Under the pieces are notes generated by a model. The model did not search any database. It was not told the DNA's origin and saw nothing but the letters and a program-made list of their open reading frames with translations. This document shows, in pieces, positions 8,626-17,198 of a stretch of 64,000 nucleotides of DNA. A program made the translations under genes and the position numbers. The stretch's first letter is position 1; every line of letters starts with the position of its first letter. The stretch covers positions 28,431 through 92,430 of the forward strand of contig VXYK01000046.1 in NCBI GenBank assembly GCA_009845995.1, written 5' to 3'. Source of the DNA: Acidimicrobiaceae bacterium (lineage in GTDB: Bacteria > Actinomycetota > Acidimicrobiia > Acidimicrobiales > Aldehydirespiratoraceae).

Positions 8626-10515
8626 GTGACGATGCCTGCCGTGCGTTCTGCCTCTGAGTCTGTGGGACTCTCGAAGATTGCGTCACGATCTACACGCCCT
8701 CCGCTGAAGAGTCGATACCCCGAACCGTCTCGCAGTGTTGATCCTGACGAATCCAAAGGCTGGCTTCGCCGCGTGTGGCCCGTGGTGTGGACGCAGAAGT
8801 TCATTTTCGTCAGCGGCATTGGATTCGGGCTGCTGGCCACGGTCGCCACGGTACTAGTACCGCTGGCTGTGGGGCGCGGTATCGACGCCATCACCAACGG
8901 CGACACTCCAACCCCGTTCGTTATCGCTCTCGTAGTTCTTGCAGTCATGCGATTCGTATTCGGGTTCGGGTATCGCTTCAGTTTGTTCAGGGCCGCACAT
9001 CGGATTGAGAACGATCTGCGGAATCTGATCTTCGCGCGGCTCACCGAATTGTCGTTCAGCTATTGGGATCGGGTGCAGAGCGGCCAGATCATCAGTCGTG
9101 CAAACACCGACATCAGGTCGATTCAGCTGCTTTTTGCCTTCGGGCCGCTGATCGCCATGCAATTGGTGCTGCTGACAATGGCCCTCGTCGTGATGCTGAT
9201 AACGGACGTGGCGCTCACGGTGGTGGCCCTGGCCGGCCTGCCGATGGTGTTCGTGCTCGGGGTGAGCCTGCGAAAACGCATATTCCCGCTCTCCTGGGTG
9301 GCTCAGTCACGACAGGCCGAGGTGGCCACGATCGTCGACGAGAACATCCAGGGCGCTCGTGTCGTCAAAGCCTTCGCCCAGGAGGAGGCTCAGCTTCAGG
9401 TTCTGGCCGAAGCTTCGCACCGCCTGCGTTGGGTCGGCACCGCCGTGGCCGACACGCGAGCTCGCTATGCGCCCGCCATGGAGGCTTTCCCGCGGATGGG
9501 TCTGGCGCTGGTGCTCTGGTACGGCGGCGTTCAGACGATCAACGGCGACATCCAAATCGGTGATCTCGTCGCCTTCAGCACATATGTGGTGCTGCTCGCG
9601 ACTCCCTTCCGGATGGTCGGATTCATGCTGTTGCAATGGCAACGTGCGGCCGCGGCCGCTTTGCGCGTGTTTGAGATTCTGGATGAACAACCTGAGGTGG
9701 TTGAACCCGACAATCCGGTCCGTCTCATCGACCCGCGGGGTCGGATCGAATTCGAAGACGTCGGGTTCTCCTATCCGAGCTCCGATGGTTCAGTAGTGCT
9801 CGATCAGGTGAGCTTCACGATCGAACCGGGCGAGACGGTCGCCATCGTGGGCCCGACCGGGAGCGGCAAATCAACCATCGCTCGCCTGCTGCCCCGTTTC
9901 TACGACACCGATTCCGGCGCCGTCCGTGTTGACGGCCATGACGTCAACACATTGTCGTTGAGTGACCTGCGCAACGCCGTCAGCGTGGTGACCGACGATC
10001 CCTTCCTGTTCGACACCAGCGTGTACGACAACGTCGCCTTTGCCCGTCCGGCCGCTGAACCCCACGAGGTCGACGCCGCCATTGCTGACGCTGCCGCAGT
10101 CGATTTCGTGGTCGATCTTCCCCAGGGAGTGTTGACCGAGATTGGCGAGCGCGGCGCCACACTCTCGGGTGGTCAACGCCAACGCCTCGCCCTGGCAAGA
10201 GGGCTGCTCGCCGATCCGACGGTATTGGTGCTAGACGACGCCACCAGCGCTGTCGACGTGAACGTGGAGCAGCGAATCCACGATGCGGTCACGCGGCGTC
10301 GCTCGAATCGCACCACAATTCTGATCGCTCATCGGCTGTCGACCATCGCCCTCGCCGATCGTGTGCTGCTCTTCGACGAAGGGCAGATCGTGGCAGCGGG
10401 TGATCATTATGAGCTGTTGGAGAACAACCCGCGCTACGCCTCGATTCTCGCCGACACCACCTCAGACTTCGCCTCGGCTGCTGAGAGTGGCCCAGATGCC
10501 AGCGGGGTTCGATGA
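8626..10515 (+). CDS. heterodimeric ABC exporter, subunit with non-canonical NBD
   Basis: A 629-residue type IV ABC exporter half with six N-terminal membrane helices and a C-terminal nucleotide-binding domain. The Walker A is GPTGSGKST and the signature LSGGQ is canonical. The Walker B ends DDATS, so the catalytic Glu is replaced by Asp. This is the pattern of the non-hydrolysing partner in heterodimeric exporters. It starts at GTG 8626 or the ATG six bases on (MPAVRSASES). Its stop overlaps the ATG of the next gene (ATGATG at 10512), so the two are translationally coupled. The substrate (drug, lipid or peptide) cannot be read from sequence. Confidence 0.9.
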   Translation: MTMPAVRSASESVGLSKIASRSTRPPLKSRYPEPSRSVDPDESKGWLRRVWPVVWTQKFIFVSGIGFGLLATVATVLVPLAVGRGIDAITNGDTPTPFVIALVVLAVMRFVFGFGYRFSLFRAAHRIENDLRNLIFARLTELSFSYWDRVQSGQIISRANTDIRSIQLLFAFGPLIAMQLVLLTMALVVMLITDVALTVVALAGLPMVFVLGVSLRKRIFPLSWVAQSRQAEVATIVDENIQGARVVKAFAQEEAQLQVLAEASHRLRWVGTAVADTRARYAPAMEAFPRMGLALVLWYGGVQTINGDIQIGDLVAFSTYVVLLATPFRMVGFMLLQWQRAAAAALRVFEILDEQPEVVEPDNPVRLIDPRGRIEFEDVGFSYPSSDGSVVLDQVSFTIEPGETVAIVGPTGSGKSTIARLLPRFYDTDSGAVRVDGHDVNTLSLSDLRNAVSVVTDDPFLFDTSVYDNVAFARPAAEPHEVDAAIADAAAVDFVVDLPQGVLTEIGERGATLSGGQRQRLALARGLLADPTVLVLDDATSAVDVNVEQRIHDAVTRRRSNRTTILIAHRLSTIALADRVLLFDEGQIVAAGDHYELLENNPRYASILADTTSDFASAAESGPDASGVR

Positions 10516-12431
10516 TGTTCGCGCTCGGTGGCGGATTCAGTCCCCGCGGCGGTGGCCCGACATCGTTGGAGGCCAACGCTGCGGCGGGTCTGCCTCACGC
10601 CGAGGTACCTGGGGATCTGCGCGAAAAGGTCGTCAAGGTCCTTGAACACGAGCCCGAGCACGCATACCCCCAGGTTCATTGGCGACGCGACAAATGGGAC
10701 CGACGCCCGTTCACCCTCTTACGATTCTTGTGGCCCCATCGATTCCGTCTGGCAGCCGCGATCGCGCTGGTGCTCATCGAGACGATCGCCTTGCAGATGG
10801 GGCCAGTCCTCACCCAGATCGGCATCGACGACGGTGTGCGCGCCGATCGACGAGACGTGCTGGTCACGGCCGCTTTGGTCTACGTCGCAACGGTGGTCCT
10901 TTCCGGCGTGCTCAGCAATGCCCGCGTGTCCTACACGGGGCGTTTGGGAGAGCACCTCAATGACAGTCTGCGGATTCGGGTCTTCGGCCACATGCAACGC
11001 CAGAGCATCGCCTACTACAACGAGCAGAAGGCCGGCGTTCTGATCACCCGAATGACCTCAGACATCGAGGCCCTGGCCGTTCTGTTCCAGGAGGGCATCG
11101 TGAACTTGCTCGTGCAGGTCTTCACCTTGCTGGTGATCACTGCCGCGCTGTTCTTCTATGACCCTCTGTTGGCCGTGATCACGCTGGCGGTGGCGGTGCC
11201 GCCAACGTTGATCACCTCGCTGTGGTTCCGGGATGTTTCGGCCCGTTCTTATCTGGTTGTGCGGGAGCGCATAGCCGCGTTGCTCTCCAACCTGTCGGAG
11301 TCGCTCGCCGGCATTCGCGTGATCGCCGCTCACAACCGCAGGTCGACCAACATGGCGATGCACAGCGATCTGGTCGGCGAACACCGCGATGCCGCTGTGG
11401 CGGCTGCCAAAGCAAACTCGATCTACGCGCCGGCTACTGAATTCGTCGGCATTTGTACTCAGGCCGCGTTGCTCGGAGTGGGCGGTGCGATGGTTGTCAA
11501 CGGACGCATCAGCATCGGCGAAATGACCGCCTTCCTGCTGTTCCTTACCTCGTTCTTCGCCCCGATCCAGACTCTCGTCCAGTTGTACAACTCCTATCAG
11601 CAGGGCGGTGCGGCCATCGTCAAGCTGCGGGAGCTGCTCGGCACCGAGCCGTCGGTGGCTCAAGCGCCTGATGCTTATCGGTTGCCTCCGATCGAGGGTG
11701 AGATCGAGCTTCGCAACGTGACGTTCGGGTATGCCGACGAGCGTCCGGTGCTTCACAACGTCTCGCTTCGCATCGCGCCTGGAGAAACGGTTGCTTTCGT
11801 GGGCGAGACCGGTGCGGGCAAGTCGACGGTCGCGCAACTGTTGATGCGGTTCTACGATCCTCAGGAGGGTTCGCTGCTTATCGACGGTCATGATCTGCGC
11901 TCGGTCGAGATCGCCAGCCTGCGGTCCCAACTCGGGGTGGTTCCTCAGGAGCCGTTTCTGTTCGCGGGCGTGGTGCGTGACAACCTCGCCTTCGCTCAGC
12001 GCGATGCGAGCGACCTCACGCTTTGGGCGGCGTTGCAGGCTGTCGGCATCGACGATCTGGTGGAACGACTGGGTGGATTGGACGCGGTGGTCCATGAACG
12101 GGGGGCATCGTTGTCGGCCGGTGAGCGACAACTCTTGGCACTGGCACGCGCCCTGGTTGCGCGGCCCCGGGTGCTGATTCTTGATGAAGCCACCAGCAAC
12201 CTCGACCTCGTCTCGGAATCGCGCGTTGAGGTGGCCCTTGATGTCGTGCTCGAGAGCCGTACGGCGGTGATCATCGCCCATCGTTTGGCCACTGCTCGTC
12301 GGGCCGACCGGATCGCGGTGGTTCACGACGGCGAAATCGTCGAGTTGGGTTCACATGACGAATTGGTGGCCCTGGACGGCCGATACGCCGAGATGTATGC
12401 AACCTGGGTCGCTCACGGCGGGGCACGATGA
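10512..12431 (+). CDS. heterodimeric ABC exporter, catalytic subunit
   Basis: A 639-residue membrane-NBD fusion paired with the preceding gene. After an about 60-residue soluble extension come six helices and an NBD with Walker A GETGAGKST, Walker B LILDEATS carrying the catalytic Glu, and a deviant signature LSAGE. Combined with the partner's LSGGQ and DDATS, the heterodimer would contain one consensus ATP site (this Walker B with the partner signature) and one degenerate site. This is the known arrangement for asymmetric exporters such as TmrAB or BmrCD. A role as a drug or lipid exporter is likely but unproven. Confidence 0.9.
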   Translation: MMFALGGGFSPRGGGPTSLEANAAAGLPHAEVPGDLREKVVKVLEHEPEHAYPQVHWRRDKWDRRPFTLLRFLWPHRFRLAAAIALVLIETIALQMGPVLTQIGIDDGVRADRRDVLVTAALVYVATVVLSGVLSNARVSYTGRLGEHLNDSLRIRVFGHMQRQSIAYYNEQKAGVLITRMTSDIEALAVLFQEGIVNLLVQVFTLLVITAALFFYDPLLAVITLAVAVPPTLITSLWFRDVSARSYLVVRERIAALLSNLSESLAGIRVIAAHNRRSTNMAMHSDLVGEHRDAAVAAAKANSIYAPATEFVGICTQAALLGVGGAMVVNGRISIGEMTAFLLFLTSFFAPIQTLVQLYNSYQQGGAAIVKLRELLGTEPSVAQAPDAYRLPPIEGEIELRNVTFGYADERPVLHNVSLRIAPGETVAFVGETGAGKSTVAQLLMRFYDPQEGSLLIDGHDLRSVEIASLRSQLGVVPQEPFLFAGVVRDNLAFAQRDASDLTLWAALQAVGIDDLVERLGGLDAVVHERGASLSAGERQLLALARALVARPRVLILDEATSNLDLVSESRVEVALDVVLESRTAVIIAHRLATARRADRIAVVHDGEIVELGSHDELVALDGRYAEMYATWVAHGGAR

Positions 12432-12441
12432 GGTTTAACCA

Positions 12442-12477
12442 ATGAACCGCGAGATGAACCGCGAGATCAAGCCATGA
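12442..12477 (+). other. possible 11-codon leader ORF with internal 12-base repeat
   Basis: Between the exporter operon and the TauE-like gene, the sequence ATGAACCGCGAG occurs twice in tandem at 12442-12465. Read from 12442 it gives an 11-residue frame (MNREMNREIKP) whose TGA at 12475-12477 overlaps the ATG of the next gene at 12474. It could be a translation-coupling leader or simply a tandem duplication in the untranslated region. No ribosome-binding site better than the AGG near 12431 was seen. Confidence 0.3.
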
Positions 12478-13196
12478 ACGTCGAACCCGAGATCATTGTT
12501 GCCGCCGTGGTGATCATGGCCGTGGCTTCATGTGTGCAGGGTTCGATTGGTTTCGGCTGCGGTTTGCTGGCTATACCGCTGTTCGCCCTGCTCGACCCCG
12601 ACTTGGTTCCAGGACCGATCTTCGTTGGCAACGCTGTGCTCACGACGTCCACGGCGCTCCGCGAACGTCAAGACATCGACTGGTCGGCGGTCCGCTGGGG
12701 AACCGCGGGTCGCCTTCCCGGAACCATCGCGGGTTCGCTGGTGCTGGCCAAGGTGACCGACACGAGCCTGCAACTGCTGGTGGCGGTGATCATCCTGGTG
12801 GCTGTGGCCTTGTCGATCGGTCCGCTCAAGGTCCCGGCCAACGCCTCGACCCTGCTGGGAGCGGGCGGTTTCTCGGGGTTCAGCGCCACGTCCGTGGGTT
12901 TCGGCGGGCCGCCGATGGCGTTGGTGTTGCAGCACCGTCCCGGACCTCAGTTCCGGTCGACGATGGGCATGTACTTCACCGTCGGCCTGTTCATGGTGGT
13001 CCCCGGAATTGCGCTCGCGGGCCGCCTCGGAATTGACGAGTTGCTTGTCGGAGCGGCTCTCGTCCCAGGCGCTATCGCTGGATTCGCAGCTTCTGGACCG
13101 CTGCGAAAGCATGTCGATGCCCGCAGTCTGGCTCCGATCGTGCTGATCGGGGCAACCGTAGCTGCCATCGCTCTGCTGGTGCGGGTGTTCAGCTGA
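12474..13196 (+). CDS. TauE/SafE (TSUP) family membrane permease
   Basis: A 240-residue integral membrane protein with about seven or eight hydrophobic segments. It shows the two characteristic TSUP half-repeat openings: FGCGLLAIPLFALLDPDLVPG near the N terminus and FSATSVGFGGPPMALVL in the middle. Family members move sulfite, sulfoacetate, taurine or other small organosulfur anions, or remain uncharacterised. The stop at 13194-13196 overlaps by one base the ATG of the following ABC ATPase gene. Nothing else in the immediate neighbourhood points to a particular substrate. Confidence 0.85.
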   Translation: MNVEPEIIVAAVVIMAVASCVQGSIGFGCGLLAIPLFALLDPDLVPGPIFVGNAVLTTSTALRERQDIDWSAVRWGTAGRLPGTIAGSLVLAKVTDTSLQLLVAVIILVAVALSIGPLKVPANASTLLGAGGFSGFSATSVGFGGPPMALVLQHRPGPQFRSTMGMYFTVGLFMVVPGIALAGRLGIDELLVGAALVPGAIAGFAASGPLRKHVDARSLAPIVLIGATVAAIALLVRVFS

Positions 13197-14014
13197 TGGG
13201 CGCTGATTCAACAACGGGCGAAGCACTCGCAGCCGGCGCTGTGCTGGAGCTGCGCGAAGTGCAGCGCACTATCGACGGCGTGGAGGTTCTGCGTGACATT
13301 CATTGGCGCGTCGAGCCCCAGCAGCACTGGGTCGTTCTGGGTCCCAACGGTTCAGGGAAGACAACGCTGATGCAGATCGCCTCGATGTGGCTTCATCCCT
13401 CATCAGGCGAAGTGGCCGTGCTCGGACAGCGACTCGGGCACACCGACGTCCGAACGCTGCGCTCCCGCATCGGGTTCACGAGCGCTGCTCTGGCAAAGAT
13501 GCTGCGTCCGCACATACAGGTGTCCGATGTGGTGATGACCGCGTTGAACGCCGCTCTGGAACCTTGGTGGCACGAATACCGTGATGAGGACCGCGCAAAC
13601 GCCCAGCGAGTCCTGGACCGGGTCGGAGCGGGCCACCTCGCCCAGAGACGGTTCGGCACGTGCTCTGATGGCGAACGGCAGCGGGTGCTGGTGGCGCGTT
13701 CGTTGATGACCGATCCCGTGCTGGTTCTGCTGGACGAACCAACGGCCGCGCTCGACTTGGCCGGCCGTGAACAGTTCATCTCGATGCTCAACGACCTGGC
13801 TTCAGATCCCGCCAACCCTCCGATGGTGCTGGTAACCCATCATGTTGAAGAGATTCCAGACCGCTTCACCCATTGCCTGCTGCTTCGTGACGGTCGAACT
13901 CTCGCTCAGGGTGCGCTCAGCGAGGTGCTCACCGACGAACTGCTCAGCGCCTGTTTCGGCCTGCGGTTGACGATCGAACAACGGAACGGGCGTTGGACCG
14001 CTAGGACGAACTGA
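13196..14014 (+). CDS. ABC transporter ATP-binding protein, ModF/YlmA-like
   Basis: A 272-residue stand-alone ABC ATPase. The Walker A is GPNGSGKTT, Walker B is VLVLLDEPTAALD, the H-loop region is LVTHHVEEIP, and the signature is the unusual CSDGERQR rather than LSGGQ. The CSDGE signature and the HHVEEIP element resemble the single-domain ATPases related to ModF/YlmA, which often lack a cognate permease, and no permease other than the TauE-like protein is adjacent. It overlaps that gene by one base, so the two are co-expressed. Its 3' end overlaps the convergent thiN gene by 14 bases. Confidence 0.85.
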   Translation: MGADSTTGEALAAGAVLELREVQRTIDGVEVLRDIHWRVEPQQHWVVLGPNGSGKTTLMQIASMWLHPSSGEVAVLGQRLGHTDVRTLRSRIGFTSAALAKMLRPHIQVSDVVMTALNAALEPWWHEYRDEDRANAQRVLDRVGAGHLAQRRFGTCSDGERQRVLVARSLMTDPVLVLLDEPTAALDLAGREQFISMLNDLASDPANPPMVLVTHHVEEIPDRFTHCLLLRDGRTLAQGALSEVLTDELLSACFGLRLTIEQRNGRWTARTN

Positions 14015-14636
14015 TCGCTATCACTACTCCCGTTTCGATCCTGACCGTCGGCGAGGCTGCCACGGCCTCATTGGAAATCCCCAGCGCCACCAAGCCGGGC
14101 AGATCCTCATCAACGAGGGGGTACTTCAAATTCGTGGTGGTCACTCCCGTAGCTGTTCCGCCGACGGCGTGAAGCGCCAGCTGTTCTCCCGCAACCAGCG
14201 GAATCGTTCGTTCACCGTGCACAACCCAGACCCGATGCTCCCCCACAACCGCGTCAATGTCGGCGGATCGCCAACGCGGCGACGCGAGCACCAACAGATT
14301 CGCCAGTTGATGATCGAGACGACCTCCGTCGCGCAACACTGCATGGATCCGTTGAACCCCGCTGTCGATCGCGGCAGACAAGGCGAGTTCAAGATCCGAC
14401 TCGTCCTTGTCACGCGGATGTCGCGCGATCTCCGAACCAGCCGCAGTAGCCGCCGAAAGAGCTTCCGCGGAGACAGAGTCGAGGTCGCCGACCACCAGAT
14501 CTACAGGCCGGTCCGCGGCCAGCAACACTTCCAACCCGGCGTCGGCTGCTATCACGAGGTCCGATCGCGGAGCGCGCTCAACGGCGTGTTGAAGTGCCCC
14601 CGAGGCGACAATCAAGGCACTGGTAGCGGAGCGCAT
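14001..14636 (-). CDS. thiN: thiamine pyrophosphokinase
   Basis: Transfers pyrophosphate from ATP to thiamine to make thiamine diphosphate. The 211-residue protein has the family's N-terminal AADAGLEVLL segment, the metal-binding GDLDS motif (VVGDLDSVS), the HPRDKDESDLELAL motif and GGRLDHQLANL, all conserved in bacterial thiamine pyrophosphokinases. The C-terminal beta-sandwich is present. Its ATG overlaps the stop of the upstream membrane-protein gene by one base, suggesting an operon. No TPP riboswitch was recognised upstream. Confidence 0.92.
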   Translation of the reverse strand: MRSATSALIVASGALQHAVERAPRSDLVIAADAGLEVLLAADRPVDLVVGDLDSVSAEALSAATAAGSEIARHPRDKDESDLELALSAAIDSGVQRIHAVLRDGGRLDHQLANLLVLASPRWRSADIDAVVGEHRVWVVHGERTIPLVAGEQLALHAVGGTATGVTTTNLKYPLVDEDLPGLVALGISNEAVAASPTVRIETGVVIAISSS

Positions 14637-16033
14637 CAGGTACCAAGCAACAGCAGCAGGCCGATGACGGTGTAGGCGACCATCACCAGCAGCATCGGAT
14701 ACTGGGAGCGCAACGCAGTTTCACGCGGATACCGGTCGATTGCCCGGTCGTGTGCTGCGGCCACCGCAAGCACATGCCCAACGGCGATCGCAACGGCCTG
14801 AACCCAGGCAATCTCAGAGGGACTGACCAGGGTCCAGTTGATCGCATAGTCACGAGTACCGAACAGGTCCCAGCCGTGACCGAAGGGGTCCGACAGCAGG
14901 TTGATCAACAGCTGCCCGTCCAGCAGGAGGGCGCTGAAGTAGTGCGCCGCCGCATAGGCCACCACTATCGGCACGAGCGTCGGGGCGAACTCAATGGCCA
15001 GTTCTCGGGTTGAGTCGCTAGTGACGACAGCCATCACTTTGACAGCCAGCGTGTAGAGCAGTGCGACGAAAGCAATAATCACGCCCAGACCCAAAGTGCT
15101 GACCAACGTGGCTTCCCAGCCGGTGAGGTCACCGGCCAGATCGAGCCAAATCGAGCTGCGGGTGAACCCGTCGAACGTCGTGGACCCCAGCACCGTCAAG
15201 ATGAAAGCGACCGTGTAAACGCCGCCACGCAAGGTTGTGAGTCCCGATAGCGGAGTCCTCAATCGAAGATCTCGGGCTTGGTCACGATACAGCGGAGCGA
15301 TCAGCGAGATCTTTCTGAACAACACCGCAAAACCGTCGGCAGAACGGGCCCAACCACGACCGAACACAGCCGCGCCACCAAGCATCACTACTGAGTACGC
15401 AGTCAAAAAGACTGCGACAGACCGGGGCGAGTCGGTGCTGTGGTAGGCGAGTTCGTACCACAGATAGGCCGCGATCAAACCGACCGCGACCCAGCCGCCG
15501 GTCCCATCACTGTCGTCGGTTACCGATGACAGCGGCGTCCTCCGGAGTCTGGCCGTCAGAGACGCCGCGGTGTCAGCGATCGTCGTGAACGGATTGAATG
15601 CGCTCCAAACATCGCCCACGAGCACCGACACCAGTTGCAGTCCGACCCAGAACCAGATCAAGAACGCGGTCGGCGCAATGTTCGTCGCAGGGCCGGCCTT
15701 ACCCCACCAAGCTGCAAAGATCACCACACCGAACAGGGCGACTCCAATGACTTTGCAGACAACCTCCAGGGCCTTCGCGGGCGATGACGCCAGCGAAACC
15801 AGACGACGACCCGCTGCTGCTGCAGCCAGCCGTGGTTTGTCCCAGAAGGTTCCGAGCGCAACGAACGAAACTATCACCGAGAATGCGGCAGCCCAGGCCA
15901 TCTGCCATGCCGGCAACGGCAGATCGGTGCGGCTCCCGGTGCCGTGTGCCGACGCCGGCAGCGCCACGCCCAACACCGACACACCCACGATCAACGGTGC
16001 CGCAATCAACGGTGGGAGCCATCGTCGGTTCAT
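14636..16033 (-). CDS. multi-pass membrane protein with signal peptide
   Basis: A 465-residue protein that starts at 16033 with a clear cleavable signal (MNRRWLPPLIAAPLIVGVSV, ending ALPASAHG) and then about ten membrane segments. After the signal comes the RTDLPLPAWQMAWAAAF segment and near the end DPFGHGWDLFGTRDYAINW. I recall related actinobacterial proteins with an AHG-x-x-x-R-x-DLPIP start, some labelled fenitrothion hydrolase, but that label says little about physiology. The function is unknown. It is coupled by a one-base overlap to thiN, so a link to thiamine uptake is conceivable, though no transporter motif supports it. Confidence 0.75.
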   Translation of the reverse strand: MNRRWLPPLIAAPLIVGVSVLGVALPASAHGTGSRTDLPLPAWQMAWAAAFSVIVSFVALGTFWDKPRLAAAAAGRRLVSLASSPAKALEVVCKVIGVALFGVVIFAAWWGKAGPATNIAPTAFLIWFWVGLQLVSVLVGDVWSAFNPFTTIADTAASLTARLRRTPLSSVTDDSDGTGGWVAVGLIAAYLWYELAYHSTDSPRSVAVFLTAYSVVMLGGAAVFGRGWARSADGFAVLFRKISLIAPLYRDQARDLRLRTPLSGLTTLRGGVYTVAFILTVLGSTTFDGFTRSSIWLDLAGDLTGWEATLVSTLGLGVIIAFVALLYTLAVKVMAVVTSDSTRELAIEFAPTLVPIVVAYAAAHYFSALLLDGQLLINLLSDPFGHGWDLFGTRDYAINWTLVSPSEIAWVQAVAIAVGHVLAVAAAHDRAIDRYPRETALRSQYPMLLVMVAYTVIGLLLLLGT

Positions 16034-16089
16034 GGAGTGGCAGGGTAGTCCGGTTCGACAGCCGCTCACGACGCGGCAAATCTATCGTT

Positions 16090-17160
16090 GTGACCGAACC
16101 CGAAGGAGATGAATACAGCGACATGGCGACGCCGCTGGCGGCATGGTTGGCCGAGCGATTTGACGGCGTCAGCCACGTCGAGGTCGGCGCATTCGACCGG
16201 CCGAGCGGCGGGTACTCCGCGGAGACCCTGATCGTGCCGATAACGGTGACGACGCCTGCATCAACCGAAGATCGAACGATTGTGCTGCGCCGGGAGATGC
16301 CCGAACCTCCCGTGTACCCGGTCCAGGTTGCCGTCGACAACGAGATAGAGATCCAGTGGCGGGTCATGTCAGCGCTGGCCACCCATGCCGACGTCCCGAT
16401 CGCCCCGCTGCTCGGATACGAGACTGACGCCGAGGTGCTCGGCTCGCCGTTCTTCGTGATGGACTTCATCGGCGGAGACATACCGCGCGAAGACCCTGCC
16501 TACGTGCTCGCGGGTTTCTATGCAGACGCTGACCCGGCCGCGCGCGAACTCATGGCCACCAGATGCATTGACGTCATGGCTGGAGTGCATGCAGTCGACA
16601 TAGAGACGGCTGATCTGGGTTGGCTGTCAGACAGCGACATCAACGACGGACATCGCCAGCTCAAGATCTGGCGGGACTACGCGGAGCGGGAACTCGACGG
16701 GCGACCTCACGACTTGATGATGGCGGCATTCGACCGTGTCGCCGATGAACTGCCCAAGACTGACACGACCGTACTTACCTGGGGAGACGCGCGACTCGGC
16801 AACGTGATCTGGCAGGACTTCCGACCTGCGTGTCTGACCGACTTCGAAGCCGCTGCTTTGGCGCCGCCCGAGATGGACCTCGGTTGGTGTTTGATGTTTG
16901 AACAGTGGTCCCACGCGCTCGCCGGCATCGAAATGCTACCGGGCATTCCGAGCACAGAACTCCAGGTTGAGCACTACGTGAAGGTGAGCAAGCATGAGGT
17001 CGCCGACATCGGTCCCTGGGTCTTGTTCGCGGCCGCGCGTTATGCGGCAATAGTCGTGCGGATCATGAACCGCTGGGTCGACCGAGGCCTACTCGATGCA
17101 GACCAAACCGTCTACCTCGACCCGATCGCTCCAGTCCTGCGCCCGCTACTGGACACCTGA
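16090..17160 (+). CDS. aminoglycoside/choline-kinase-like phosphotransferase
   Basis: A protein-kinase-like phosphotransferase (APH superfamily). Visible motifs are the nucleotide-binding RPSGGYSAETL strand-turn, IVLRREMP (ATP-lysine equivalent as Arg), the catalytic loop LTWGDARLGNVIW (Brenner-type HxDxxxxN with H replaced by W-G), and the metal-binding LTDFEAAALAPPEMDLGW. Members of this type often sit with acyl-CoA dehydrogenases. The start is uncertain: GTG 16090 gives 356 residues and ATG 16123 (MATPLAAWLAERF) gives 345. The upstream frame that reaches 15784 runs antisense to the membrane-protein gene and is not credible. The substrate is unknown. Confidence 0.82.
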   Translation: MTEPEGDEYSDMATPLAAWLAERFDGVSHVEVGAFDRPSGGYSAETLIVPITVTTPASTEDRTIVLRREMPEPPVYPVQVAVDNEIEIQWRVMSALATHADVPIAPLLGYETDAEVLGSPFFVMDFIGGDIPREDPAYVLAGFYADADPAARELMATRCIDVMAGVHAVDIETADLGWLSDSDINDGHRQLKIWRDYAERELDGRPHDLMMAAFDRVADELPKTDTTVLTWGDARLGNVIWQDFRPACLTDFEAAALAPPEMDLGWCLMFEQWSHALAGIEMLPGIPSTELQVEHYVKVSKHEVADIGPWVLFAAARYAAIVVRIMNRWVDRGLLDADQTVYLDPIAPVLRPLLDT

Positions 17161-17198
17161 GTCCTCCCTGCATCCGAGACCAGCGCATCAGTGGGGAA

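Noticed and set aside
11058..12326. 422-residue minus-strand frame
   Set aside because: It is a shadow of the ABC exporter gene on the plus strand and has no recognisable motif.
15784..16089. Upstream extension of the phosphotransferase frame
   Set aside because: It runs antisense to the signal peptide and first helices of the membrane-protein gene and is Pro/Arg-rich noise.
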